Source: Neolewinella aurantiaca (GTDB lineage Bacteria > Bacteroidota > Bacteroidia > Chitinophagales > Saprospiraceae). Taken from it: 64,000 bases of DNA. Position numbers and translations under genes: made by a program. The notes beneath the pieces were generated by a model that had not been told where the DNA came from, did not search any database, and saw only the letters and a list, made by a program, of their open reading frames with translations. The stretch is from NCBI RefSeq assembly GCF_008014675.1, contig NZ_VOXD01000029.1:16817-80816 (forward strand), read 5' to 3'. Each line of letters begins with the position of its first letter. Positions within the stretch are counted from its first letter, which is position 1. Shown piece after piece: positions 17,531 to 27,700 of the stretch.

Positions 17531-19339
17531 ATGCTCCGATTAATTGCCCTTCTTTCGTTAACGACTCTTTGCACCTGCGCCCGCGCCGTCCAACCTGAAA
17601 CCGACGCAAAGGAACAGCCTCCGAACATAGTATTTATCCTGACCGACGACCAGGGCTACGGAGACCTGGGCGCACACGGAAATCCGTGGCTGCAGACGCC
17701 GAACCTCGATGCGCTGCACGACGAGAGCGTCCGCTTCACCAATTTTCACGTCGCGACTACGTGTGCGCCGACGCGGGCCGGACTGATGGGCGGTGTGAAC
17801 TGCAACCGTGCCGGAGCATGGCACACGATCGGTGGGCACTCGATGCTTGGCACCCGTTTTGTTACCCTGGCTGATGAACTCAAAGAAGAGGGTTATACCA
17901 CCGGCATTTTCGGGAAGTGGCACCTGGGCGATAATTATCCCTTCCGGCCGCAGGACCGGGGCTTCGATGAAGTCCTGATTCACGGCGGAGGTGGCGTTGG
18001 TCAAACCCCGGACGCCTGGAACAACGATTACTTCGATGATACCTACTTCCACAACGGACAGCCTGAAAAATACAGCGGTTACTGCACAGACGTATGGTTT
18101 GAGGAAGGGATGAAGTTCATTAAGGACAAAGCGGCGGCGAAACAGCCGTTTTTTGCTTACATCGCTACGAACGCTCCGCACGGTCCGTTTCACATCGAGG
18201 AAAAATACGTAGCGCCCTACCGAAACAACGATGCTATCGTGAATCCTAATTTCTACGGCATGATCGCCAACGTAGACGAAAACGTGGGCAAACTGATGTC
18301 GATGCTGAAAGCCTCGGGGCTGGACGAAAACACGCTCGTTATTTTCATGACCGACAACGGCACCGCTGCGGGTGCCGCCTATGATCAATCGTTCCACGTC
18401 ACCAGAGGATTTAATGCAGGGATGCGCGGTTACAAAGGCAAAGAATACGAAGGCGGTCACCGGGTTCCCTTCTTCATGAAGTTCCCCGCTAAAAGCGAAA
18501 TTAAGCCGCAAGAGTACAATCAGCTAACGGCTTACACCGATTTCATGCCAACCCTGGTGGAATACGCCGGAGGAGAGGTCGCCTCCCGGGATCGCCTCGA
18601 CGGAACCAGCCTGATGCCACTGCTCACATCCGGGAGTCAGGAACTTCTGAACGACCGTTTCCTGGTAGTGGATACGCAGCGCAAACAGGTACCGGTAAGA
18701 GGCAAACAGAGCTGTGTGATGCAAGCCGACTGGCGCCTGATCAACGGGAAAAACCTGTACAATCTGGCCGCAGATCCTGGCCAGCGGGAAGACCTGGCTG
18801 GTCAGCATCCTGAGCGGGTAGCGGCCATGCAGGCCGCTTATGATGCCTGGTGGGACAGCATGACCGAAGACCTGAAAGTGATGCACCGAATCGTCATCGG
18901 GGACGAGGCAGAGCCCGAAACCCTGCTTACAGCCCACGATTGGCACACGACCAATCCGCCGCCCTGGAACCAAAATTACATCCGTGCTGGCCTGGCGGAC
19001 AATGGCTGGTGGGCACTCGAAACAGCAAGGGCAGGAACCTACCGCATCAGACTGTACCGGTACCCTCCGGAATCAGGGCTTGCTTTCGGGTCCGTTGCTC
19101 CGCCGGGAGACGAAATTCCCAACGGTACTGCCTACAAACCGGGGTTGAGCATCCGCCCGGTAGAGGTCAGTTGCTTCATCGATGATCAGGAACTACAGGC
19201 CACGGCGGGATCAGCGGATGCTTACGTCGAATTTGAGGCAGAATTAGTTGCCGGCCCCACAAAGCTTTTCACCGTAGTGAAAGACGAAAGCGGAACAGAG
19301 CGGGGAGCTTACTACGTAACCCTGGCACCAAAAGGATAA
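17531..19339 (+). CDS. Type I sulfatase (formylglycine-dependent), S1 family
   Basis: A 602-residue exported sulfatase. The N-terminal PPNIVFILTDDQGYGDLG carries the first metal ligands, the canonical maturation motif is C78-A-P-T-R82, and GIFGKWHLGD and VIFMTDNGTAAG complete the active-site landmarks. A C-terminal extension of about 120 residues after the core (from roughly residue 470) is rich in beta strands and is found in other S1 members. It lies between the double-GH16 gene and susC, so it probably removes sulfate groups from galactan oligosaccharides. The sulfated position is not readable by eye. A copy of the GC-rich dispersed repeat forms part of the signal-peptide coding sequence (17569-17589), encoding LCTCARAV. 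Confidence 0.92.
   Translation: MLRLIALLSLTTLCTCARAVQPETDAKEQPPNIVFILTDDQGYGDLGAHGNPWLQTPNLDALHDESVRFTNFHVATTCAPTRAGLMGGVNCNRAGAWHTIGGHSMLGTRFVTLADELKEEGYTTGIFGKWHLGDNYPFRPQDRGFDEVLIHGGGGVGQTPDAWNNDYFDDTYFHNGQPEKYSGYCTDVWFEEGMKFIKDKAAAKQPFFAYIATNAPHGPFHIEEKYVAPYRNNDAIVNPNFYGMIANVDENVGKLMSMLKASGLDENTLVIFMTDNGTAAGAAYDQSFHVTRGFNAGMRGYKGKEYEGGHRVPFFMKFPAKSEIKPQEYNQLTAYTDFMPTLVEYAGGEVASRDRLDGTSLMPLLTSGSQELLNDRFLVVDTQRKQVPVRGKQSCVMQADWRLINGKNLYNLAADPGQREDLAGQHPERVAAMQAAYDAWWDSMTEDLKVMHRIVIGDEAEPETLLTAHDWHTTNPPPWNQNYIRAGLADNGWWALETARAGTYRIRLYRYPPESGLAFGSVAPPGDEIPNGTAYKPGLSIRPVEVSCFIDDQELQATAGSADAYVEFEAELVAGPTKLFTVVKDESGTERGAYYVTLAPKG
17569..17589 (-). repeat. Family A repeat inside the sulfatase signal peptide
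   Basis: Reverse-strand exact-consensus copy (spacer GG) within coding sequence, translated as the end of the leader. It shows that the repeat can be accommodated in frame. Confidence 0.75.
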
Positions 19340-19586
19340 AAGCGAAAAAACTGACTTTCATTCCGGCTGTAGCTGCTTGTAATTTCTGCTCCGGAAAGGT
19401 CTGAAAACCAGAATAAACGGTAAAAACCAAGGATTCAATCGCTTTAAACCATTTGTTCTAGCTTATAAAACATGCGTAGCGTAGCGGGATTGATTCAATT
19501 CCCACATTTGTTCCGTCCTCAAGGATAATTGAAGAAGACCTCCCGTATTTCGGATGGTCTTTTACCTCACACTCAACTAGTTTATC
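19340..19586. promoter_or_regulatory. Upstream region of the first susC, probable promoter
   Basis: This 247-base spacer is more AT-rich than the flanks. A TTTG at about 19507 followed roughly 18 bases later by TAATTGAAG loosely resembles the Bacteroidota -33 TTTG / -7 TAnnTTTG pattern; this is tentative. No gene is seen. Confidence 0.3.
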
Positions 19587-22500
19587 ATGCTAAAAAACAC
19601 TTTTCAAATTATGTTTCATCGCCTGGCGGCAGGGGCAATTTTGCCCATACTGCTATGTGCTATGAGCAGTACCGTTTACGGCCAGTTGGCTGTTTCCGGT
19701 ACAATTGTCTCCGATGAAGGAGATCCTCTGATTGGCGTAACGATTAGGGTAAAAGAAGACCTGAATACTGGTACGATTACTGACTTCGACGGTAAATATG
19801 AACTTACCGTTCCCAGTGGTTCCAGTGTTTTGCTGCTTTCTTACACCGGCTATAAGACGCAGGAGATAGCGGTTAACAACCGTTCCTCGATTGACGTTAC
19901 TATGGCTACCGATGCGGAAACGCTGGAAGAGGTTGTCGTAGTTGGTTATGGTTACGTCGATAAAAAGGACCTCACAGGAGCTGTTTCTTCCGTGAAGTCG
20001 GAAGATCTGACGCGTGTTCAGTCTTCGAGCTTCGAGCAGGGCCTTGCGGCCCAGGCTGCGGGAGTTCAGGTGACGGGGACACAGGGTGGCCCCGGTTCCG
20101 GCTCTACTATCCGCATCCGTGGAGGTACGAGTATCACCGGAACCAGCGATCCGCTGTACGTAATCGACGGTTTCCCGCTGGTTGGTTCCAACGTAAACGG
20201 TAGCGCCGGACCCGGTACGGTGAGTGAGAGCCCGCTCTCCACCATCAACCCCGAGGATATCGAGTCGATCGAGGTACTCAAAGATGCCTCCTCTACGGCC
20301 ATCTACGGTAGCCGTGGTGCCAACGGGGTAATTCTGATTACCACCAAGACGGGTAAAGAAGGCCGTGCACGCCTGACGTACAACAACTCTTTCGGCGTCG
20401 GGTCGATCACTAAAAACATCGACATCCTCTCTCCGCAGGAGTACGTGGACTTCTGGAACGAATACTACGCCTTCGGCGTCGTTACTTTCAACGATCAGGA
20501 CCGTGCCTACCGTGATGATTTCGGCAACGACCTCGCGCTTGACGGAGACGTGATCCAAACCAGAAACTGGGCCGAGCGTATATTCAAGAACTCCTTCAAT
20601 ATGCGTCATAACCTCAACCTGAACGGAGGTAGCGACCGCACACGTTACAACGTTTCCTTCGGGTACGGACGTGACGAAGGCATTTTGCCCGGCTCTTTCT
20701 ACGAGCGTTACTCCACCAACCTGAACATCAATCAGGAACTTGCTAACCGCCTGAGCGCGGGCATTAACGTAAACGCTGGTTTTGTCGACCGTGGCGGCCC
20801 CGTTACGGCTGCTGTTGAGGGCAACAGTACTTCACGTTCCAGTTTGCTGACTCAGATTTTGTTGTTCCCCAACGTGCAGGGCCGCATCCGTGACGCGGAA
20901 GCTACTTATGATGAGGATGGTTTTATCCTTAGTGGCCGTAACGGAGCAACCTTCAACCCGGAGCGCCAGGTAGAAAGCACCCACAACTTCGGTAATACCG
21001 TCAATGCATTCGCGAACACTTACCTGCAGTACGCTTTCAGTGATGAGCTGACCGTTAAATCTACCTTTGGTGGTAACTTCTACAACGTCAACAGCGAGGG
21101 TGCTTACCCGAGTGACTTCGGCTGGTCCGAAGCCATTGGCGGTGCAGCCTTCACGAACCTTTTCCGCAGCTACGGCTGGTTAAACGAGAACACGGTCAAC
21201 TACAATAAAGACCTCGGTATACACCGCTTCAACGTTGTTGCCGGTTTTACCCAGCAGCAGTCTACTAACCGCAACCTCAGCACGAACAACCAGGACTTCC
21301 CGCTTCCGGGGGTCAGCATCGATGCACTGGAGTCTTCGCGCCTCCAGCTCCTTACCCAGTCCGGTAAATCCACCTGGGGGCTGAAGTCGTACCTGGGGCG
21401 TGTAAACTACACCCTCAACGATAAATACCTCTTTACGGTAAGTGGCCGTAGCGATGGTTCGAGCCGTTTTGCCGAAGGTAACAAATGGGGCTTCTTCCCC
21501 TCTGCTGCCTTCAGCTGGCGCGTAAGCGAAGAACCCTGGCTGACCAACAGCAAGACCATCAGTAACCTGAAACTTCGTGCTACCTACGGTGTATCGGGCA
21601 ACAACAACATCGGTGAGTACCGTTCGCTGGCGGCCTTCGGCCCGACCCGTGCCATCATCGACGGCTCTATCGTTGGTGGTGCCACCCAGACCAGTCCTGC
21701 TAACGAAGCTTTGACCTGGGAAACCACCGCACAGTCTGATGTAGGTTTTGAACTCGGTTTGTTCAACAACCGGATCACATTCGACTTCGACTACTACGTG
21801 AAGACCACCTCTGACCTACTCCTCAACACTCCTTCTCCGCCGGAGAGTGGTTTTGATGTGATTCTGCAGAACCTGGGCGAAGTGGAAAACAAAGGCATCG
21901 AGCTCTCGCTCAACGCTACTCCAATCGACCGGGGAGACTTTACCTGGAACATTCGCCTGAACCTCAGCCGTAACGAGAACACCGTTAAAGACATCGGCGA
22001 TGCCGAAGAGATTCTCTTCAATGCACCCGGGCCTACCAGCCAGGACTTCATCGTCCGGGTAGGAGACCCGCTGGGCAGCTACTACGGCTACATCACCGAC
22101 GGAGTGTACAACTACTCTGACTTCCCCATCTTCGATGGTCTTTCCACTCAGGAAGCCGCCGACGTGATCCGGAACAGTGAGAACCCTCAGTACTGGGACA
22201 ACTTCTACACCCTCCATGAAGGTGTGGTTACCCGCGCTGGTGTTGCGCAGTACCGTCCTGGTATGGTTAAAATCAAGGACATTGCCGGTTTCGATGAAAA
22301 CGGTAACCGTGTAATGGTTCCCGACGGAATCGTCAACTCTGCTGACCGGACCATCCTGGGATCCGTACAACCTGATCTTTTCGGTGGTTTCACCAACGAT
22401 TTCCGCTATAAATCTTTCAGCCTGAATTTCCTGTGGCAGTTCTCCATCGGCAACGAGGTGTATAACCTCAACCGTAACCTCGGTACAACCACGGCAATCA

Positions 22501-22865
22501 CCGGCCTGAACAAACTCGGTGAAATCCGTGACCGCTGGACACTAGATGACCCCGATTCTGACATCCCTGGCATTTGGGGACTTACGGACGGCGGTGTAAG
22601 CTCAGAGGCACTTAGTGATTACGTCGAAGACGGATCATTCCTGCGCCTGTCCAACGTCACCTTTAACTACAATCTTCCGCGTGGCTTCATATCGAGCAGT
22701 AACGCACGCGTTTTCCTGGCCGTCGACAACGCCTGGATTATTTCCAACTACTCCGGTTACGATCCCGAAGTAAGTGTAAGTAATAACGCTACAACCCCGG
22801 GTGTCGACTTAGACAGCTACCCTCGTCAGCGCGTTTTCCGCGGTGGACTGAGCGTAACTTTCTAA
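19587..22865 (+). CDS. susC: SusC-like TonB-dependent outer-membrane transporter (pair 1)
   Basis: A 1092-residue protein with a signal peptide ending TVYGQ. An N-terminal carboxypeptidase-like domain (AVSGTIVSDEGDPLIGVTIR) precedes the SusC motif LEEVVVVGYG, the plug domain with SSTAIYGSRGANGVILITTK and a long beta-barrel ending RVFRGGLSVTF, whose terminal phenylalanine suits BAM insertion. Its partner susD follows 58 bases downstream. Together they capture and import oligosaccharides across the outer membrane using TonB energy. Gene context (GH16, GH117, sulfatases) points to agar/porphyran oligosaccharides. A strong Rho-independent terminator follows the susD gene, so the two form a transcription unit. 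Confidence 0.95.
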   Translation: MLKNTFQIMFHRLAAGAILPILLCAMSSTVYGQLAVSGTIVSDEGDPLIGVTIRVKEDLNTGTITDFDGKYELTVPSGSSVLLLSYTGYKTQEIAVNNRSSIDVTMATDAETLEEVVVVGYGYVDKKDLTGAVSSVKSEDLTRVQSSSFEQGLAAQAAGVQVTGTQGGPGSGSTIRIRGGTSITGTSDPLYVIDGFPLVGSNVNGSAGPGTVSESPLSTINPEDIESIEVLKDASSTAIYGSRGANGVILITTKTGKEGRARLTYNNSFGVGSITKNIDILSPQEYVDFWNEYYAFGVVTFNDQDRAYRDDFGNDLALDGDVIQTRNWAERIFKNSFNMRHNLNLNGGSDRTRYNVSFGYGRDEGILPGSFYERYSTNLNINQELANRLSAGINVNAGFVDRGGPVTAAVEGNSTSRSSLLTQILLFPNVQGRIRDAEATYDEDGFILSGRNGATFNPERQVESTHNFGNTVNAFANTYLQYAFSDELTVKSTFGGNFYNVNSEGAYPSDFGWSEAIGGAAFTNLFRSYGWLNENTVNYNKDLGIHRFNVVAGFTQQQSTNRNLSTNNQDFPLPGVSIDALESSRLQLLTQSGKSTWGLKSYLGRVNYTLNDKYLFTVSGRSDGSSRFAEGNKWGFFPSAAFSWRVSEEPWLTNSKTISNLKLRATYGVSGNNNIGEYRSLAAFGPTRAIIDGSIVGGATQTSPANEALTWETTAQSDVGFELGLFNNRITFDFDYYVKTTSDLLLNTPSPPESGFDVILQNLGEVENKGIELSLNATPIDRGDFTWNIRLNLSRNENTVKDIGDAEEILFNAPGPTSQDFIVRVGDPLGSYYGYITDGVYNYSDFPIFDGLSTQEAADVIRNSENPQYWDNFYTLHEGVVTRAGVAQYRPGMVKIKDIAGFDENGNRVMVPDGIVNSADRTILGSVQPDLFGGFTNDFRYKSFSLNFLWQFSIGNEVYNLNRNLGTTTAITGLNKLGEIRDRWTLDDPDSDIPGIWGLTDGGVSSEALSDYVEDGSFLRLSNVTFNYNLPRGFISSSNARVFLAVDNAWIISNYSGYDPEVSVSNNATTPGVDLDSYPRQRVFRGGLSVTF

Positions 22866-22923
22866 TAGAAAACAGATTGTCTAACAATTATCCGTCCAGG
22901 ACGGATTCAATTTTAAAAAAATC

Positions 22924-24477
22924 ATGCTAAAACATACTACTAGGTCACTCTGGTTGCTATTTGTCCCCATGCTGCTTGTTTTTACTTCGTGTAACGATGA
23001 CCTGCTGGTGGAACAACCAACGGACCGACTTTCTCCTACCAACTTTTTCCGCAACGCCAGCGATGCGGAGGTTGCCCTCAACGCCATCTATGCCGGCCAA
23101 CAACGTATCCAGGGTTACTCCGGAGGTGATGCCGGCGTAGCCAACGTTTGGGGTATGCACGGAACGGACGACATCGTGGTGCCACCATGGACCAATCCGC
23201 CGGATCGCCGTCTCATCGCACTGTTTCAACTCGATCCTACGATCAACGCTTTCTACACGATCTACCAGCGCCACTATCAGGAAATTGCCCGGGCCAATAC
23301 CATCCTTAATCAGATCAGTCTGATGACGGAAGATAAGATCGATCCGGAGGAGAAAGCCCGTATCCTGGCCGAAGGCCGGACCATCCGCGCCAGCTTCTAC
23401 TTCAACCTCGTTCGTATTTACGGTAACGTTCCGCTGGAAACCGAAGAGCGTACTGACTTTACGAACCTCGATTTCACCCAGGCCGACCCCGCTGCTATCT
23501 ATGAGTTCATTACCAGCGAACTGGAGTTTGCAGTCAGCGTCCTTGAGCCGGGAATGAATACCGGCCGGATCACACAGGGTGCAGCTCAGGCACTTCTGGG
23601 CAACGTTTACCTTCAGATGGCAGGGGAGCCGCTCAACCAGAACGATAAGTACGCACTCGCTGCCGACCAGTACGAATCTGTAATGGGTATGGGCTACAAC
23701 CTGCTCGATGATTTTGAATCTGTGTTCAGTTACCAGAATGAACTCAACGACGAGGGCATCTACATCGTAGAGCACGACGGCCCCGGCCAGTCGCTGGACA
23801 ACACCGCTACCTCCAACCTGGGTAGTTTCATGGGCCCCGGTGGTCAGCTGCCTGACGGTGCGGGCTGGGGTACTGCATGGGCCAACTCCGAACTGGAGAT
23901 GGAGTTCGACCGTGATGATATTCGCCGCCGTGTTTCTTTTGCCTACCACAATGCACCCAACGTACAGGATAGTACCCGTGGCCCCAACCAGTTCCTTCCC
24001 TGGAAATGGCAGAAGCCGCAGGTGGCCAACGGCCAGTCGTGGGCCAACGATACACCTTTCGATTACGTGTACATTCGTCTGGCGGGAGTTTTGCTCGGTT
24101 ATGCTGAAGCAGAGATCCGCTCGGGTGGAGACATCGAAGCGGCAGTTGCTGCCGCAAACCGCGTCCGGGCTCGTGCCCGTGGCGAAGCCTCGGCGGATGA
24201 ATTCCTTCCGGACCTGACCGCCGACATGGGGACAGAAGCGCTGATCGACGCCATCCTGAAGGAGCGCCAGAAGGAACTGCTTTACGAAGGCCACCGCAAA
24301 GGAGACCTGATCCGTACCGGCAGACTGATCCCGCTGATGTCCGATTTCGATTGTTCTTTCTCGGCGGTTTGTCCGGGTAGGCCCGATCCGAAACCTCACC
24401 ACATTTACTGGCCTATTCCGCAGCGTGTTCTTGACCTCAACGAGAGCATGACGCAGAATCCGGGTTACGAGAATTAG
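22924..24477 (+). CDS. susD: SusD/RagB-like surface glycan-binding lipoprotein (pair 1)
   Basis: A 517-residue lipoprotein (LVFTSC, then NDDLLVEQPTDRLSPTNFF, the standard SusD opening). Helical TPR-like segments ARANTILNQISLM and AEGRTIRASFYFNLVRIYGN are conserved, and the C-terminal GHRKGDLIRTGRL and HIYWPIPQRVLDLN are diagnostic. SusD proteins form a lid over the SusC barrel on the cell surface and deliver oligosaccharides to it. It lies directly behind the matching susC and ahead of the terminator at 24551. Ligand is inferred from the locus. Confidence 0.95.
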   Translation: MLKHTTRSLWLLFVPMLLVFTSCNDDLLVEQPTDRLSPTNFFRNASDAEVALNAIYAGQQRIQGYSGGDAGVANVWGMHGTDDIVVPPWTNPPDRRLIALFQLDPTINAFYTIYQRHYQEIARANTILNQISLMTEDKIDPEEKARILAEGRTIRASFYFNLVRIYGNVPLETEERTDFTNLDFTQADPAAIYEFITSELEFAVSVLEPGMNTGRITQGAAQALLGNVYLQMAGEPLNQNDKYALAADQYESVMGMGYNLLDDFESVFSYQNELNDEGIYIVEHDGPGQSLDNTATSNLGSFMGPGGQLPDGAGWGTAWANSELEMEFDRDDIRRRVSFAYHNAPNVQDSTRGPNQFLPWKWQKPQVANGQSWANDTPFDYVYIRLAGVLLGYAEAEIRSGGDIEAAVAAANRVRARARGEASADEFLPDLTADMGTEALIDAILKERQKELLYEGHRKGDLIRTGRLIPLMSDFDCSFSAVCPGRPDPKPHHIYWPIPQRVLDLNESMTQNPGYEN

Positions 24478-24550
24478 TGGTTTCAGATTAATCCTGTACC
24501 TGTCTCACCACTTACGGTATCCGGGGCAGTTACAGCAACAATCTTATCTT

Positions 24551-24589
24551 ACCCCGGCAAATACGCGTTATTTGCCGGGGTCTTTTTTT
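24551..24589 (+). terminator. Rho-independent terminator after susCD pair 1
   Basis: Perfect 13-base stem ACCCCGGCAAATA / TATTTGCCGGGGT with a 5-base loop, then C and seven T. Ends the susC-susD unit. Confidence 0.92.
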
Positions 24590-24692
24590 GGGCGCGTACG
24601 CGGGTGCAAAGCCAGTTTTACGAGCAAAGGAAACGACCTTTCAGGCTGGTCTCCGCTCTGCCGTAATCCCCGCTTTGCACCTGCGGCCGCGC
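24590..24692. repeat. Inverted pair of family A repeats next to terminator
   Basis: A plus copy at 24590-24610 (spacer TA) and a minus copy at 24674-24692 (spacer GC), both ending in TTTGCA/TGCAAA, face each other across about 63 bases directly after the T-run. Confidence 0.8.
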
Positions 24693-24756
24693 TACCTAAG
24701 CACACGCTGTTTTATCCGCTTAGTATCAGGTAAATTTTTATCGAAAATTTAGAATC

Positions 24757-27700
24757 ATGCGCTTTTTACTGACCTCTGTCATATTCATCTTTCTGCTTGT
24801 CTCGTGTACCAATGAGCCAACACCGGAGACCATTCAGACTCCATTAACCGAAGAAGGGAAAGCTGTTTTTGAGCGTGTCCCATCCTCCAGCAGTAATATC
24901 TCCTTCACGAACCACGTAGAGGAGAACTTCAAAAATTTCTTCGCCCGCTTTCAGTACGTGTACAACGGGGGAGGCGTGGCGATTGGCGACATCGACGGCG
25001 ACGGGTTGCAGGACGTTTACTTTACCGCCAACGAAACGGGCAACAAGCTTTACCGGAATACCGGCGACATGACCTTCGAGGACATCACCGATGCCGCCGG
25101 CGTAGCCGGAAACGGCGGCTGGGACAACGGCGTGGTGATGGCCGATGTGAACGGCGACGGACACCTGGACATATATCTCTGCCGCGGAGGATCTGCTGAC
25201 GACAGCAGCCCCGGAGATCGCGCCAACCTGCTGTTTCTCAACGACGGGAAAGGTAAATTCAGGGAAGCCGCAAAAGAATTCGGATTGGCGGATACCGGCT
25301 ACTCGCTACAAGCGGTATTCTTCGATATGGACAACGATAACGACCTGGACGTCTACGTCACCAACCGGCCGGATAAGTTTTTCATCCCTTACCGGAGCGT
25401 GCTGGAAGCCAAGGCGCGTCAGGACCCCAAGTTCAGCGATCAGCTGTACCGCAACGATAACAATCAGTTTACCCAGGTAACCGAAACTGCCGGAATCACC
25501 CGGAACTTCGGTTACGGCCTCGGTCTCGTTACCGCCGACGTAAACAACGACGGCTTTACCGACATCCTGGTTTCCAACGATTACCTCGAAAATGATTACC
25601 TCTACGAAAATCAGGGCGATGGAACCTTCGTGGAAAGCATCGAGAAGTACACCAACCACACCAGTTTCTACGGGATGGGCATCGATGCTTCGGACCTGAA
25701 CAACGACGGCTTCGAAGACCTGATCCAACTGGATATGTCGCCCGAAGATTACGTCCGCTCCAAGACGACGATGGCCAGCATGAACGTAGATGAATACCGC
25801 CGCATAATGGCCAGCGGTTTTCATGACCAGTATATGCACAACAGCCTGCAATTGAACCGTGGGAATGGCTTTTTCAGCGAAATCAGCCAGTTGTCCGGAG
25901 TCGCGAAATCGGACTGGAGCTGGGCCGTACTTGGCGCCGACTTCGACAACGACGCGCAAAAAGAGATTTTCATCACCAACGGGTACCGGCGCGACGTAGC
26001 CGATAAAGACGGGAACATCCGCTTCCAGAAATACCTCAAAAGCCCGGAGAGGAGGGCCCGAACCGACGAAGAAAATGCCCGGATCGTGATCGATATGTTT
26101 AAATCGGTTCCGTTGCAGAATTACCTGTACGATGACTCCGGAGCGTTACGCTTCCGGAACGCCGCCGGGGAATGGGGGCTTGGGGAAGCATCTTTCTCCA
26201 ACGGTGCCGCCTACGGCGACCTTGACAACGACGGCGACCTCGACCTGGTGATCAACAACCTGGAGGAAGAGGCTTTCATTTACCGGAACAACATCACCCC
26301 GGGCGGGAGTCTCCGCTTGTGGTTACAAGGCCCGAAGGGGAACAGCTACGGCCTGGGAGCAAAGGTTACCGTGGAGCAGGCGGAAGGGAAACAGTACCAG
26401 CAGATGAAAACAGTTCGGGGGTACCTCTCTTCCGTCGAGCCATACGTACACTTCGGTTTGGGCGAGCTCGGACCGGTTGAGCGGGTCCGGGTGGTATGGC
26501 CCGACGGTAAAGAATCGGTAGTGGAGCGGCCCGCAACAGCAGAATTACTGACCGTCAGCCATCAGGATGCGAAGCAGCGTTCATCGCCGCCCGTTCCGTT
26601 AGCGCCTTTGTTTGCAGAGGTTACCGACGAGCATTTTGCGACCACCTTCATCCAGCGGGAAAATGAGTTCGATGATTACGCCAGCCAGGTGTTGTTGCCC
26701 CACGCCCACAGCAAATCGGGGCCGGCGGTTGCAGTTGGTGATGTGAACGGCGATGGGCGGGATGATTTCTACGTTGGTGGGGCCAAAAAGATCGCCGGAG
26801 CACTCTTCCTGCAGCAAGCAGACGGCAAATTCACAGCAGGAGATGCCGCTTTTGTAGCAGCGGACGCCAAACACGAGGATACCGCCGCAGAATTTTTTGA
26901 TGCAGACGGAGATGGAGACCCAGACCTCTACGTAGTCAGCGGAGGAAGTGAATTCCCCGAAGAATCGCCGAATTTTCAGGATCGGCTTTACCTGAACGAT
27001 GGAAGCGGACGTTTCAGCAAGTCGGAAGGCCTGCCCGATATCCGGAGTAGTGGTTCCTGTATCGCTCCTTTTGATATGGACGGCGACGGCGATCTCGACC
27101 TTTTCGTAGGGGGGAGGGTAGTGCCAGCCCGTTACCCGGCGGCACCGCAAAGCTTCCTGTTGGAAAACGAAGGCGGAATATTCCGGGACGTGACCGCAGA
27201 ACGGGCTCCCGAACTGGAGCGGGTCGGAATGGTTTCCTCGGCCGTATGGAGCGACACCGACGGCGACGGAGTGGCCGAACTGATCGTGGTCGGAGAGTGG
27301 ATGCCCATCACAGTGTTCAAAAAGGAGGGAAGTACCTACCAAAACGTTACCGCCGCCGGAGGTTTGGAAGAAACCCAGGGCTGGTGGAACAAAGTAATAG
27401 CTGCGGATTTGGACGGAGACGGGGATGAAGACTTTGTTCTTGGCAACCTGGGGCTCAATTACAAATTCAGTGCCTCGGCCGAAAAGCCATTTTACGTCTT
27501 CGCGTCTGACTTCGATCAGAACGGCAGCAACGATATTTTTCTGGCCAAAGAAAACGGCAAAGACCTCGTCCCGATCAGAGGACGGGAATGCTCCAGCCAG
27601 CAGGTGCCGGGTATCGCGGAAAAATTCCCGACTTATAATGCATTCGCTGCCGCAGAACTCGCAGAGATCATCGACCTCGAAAAGCCCGATGCCATCAGGT

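Noticed and set aside
22957..24402. 481-codon minus-strand frame antisense to susD
   Set aside because: No signal peptide or motif; susD on the plus strand is unambiguous.
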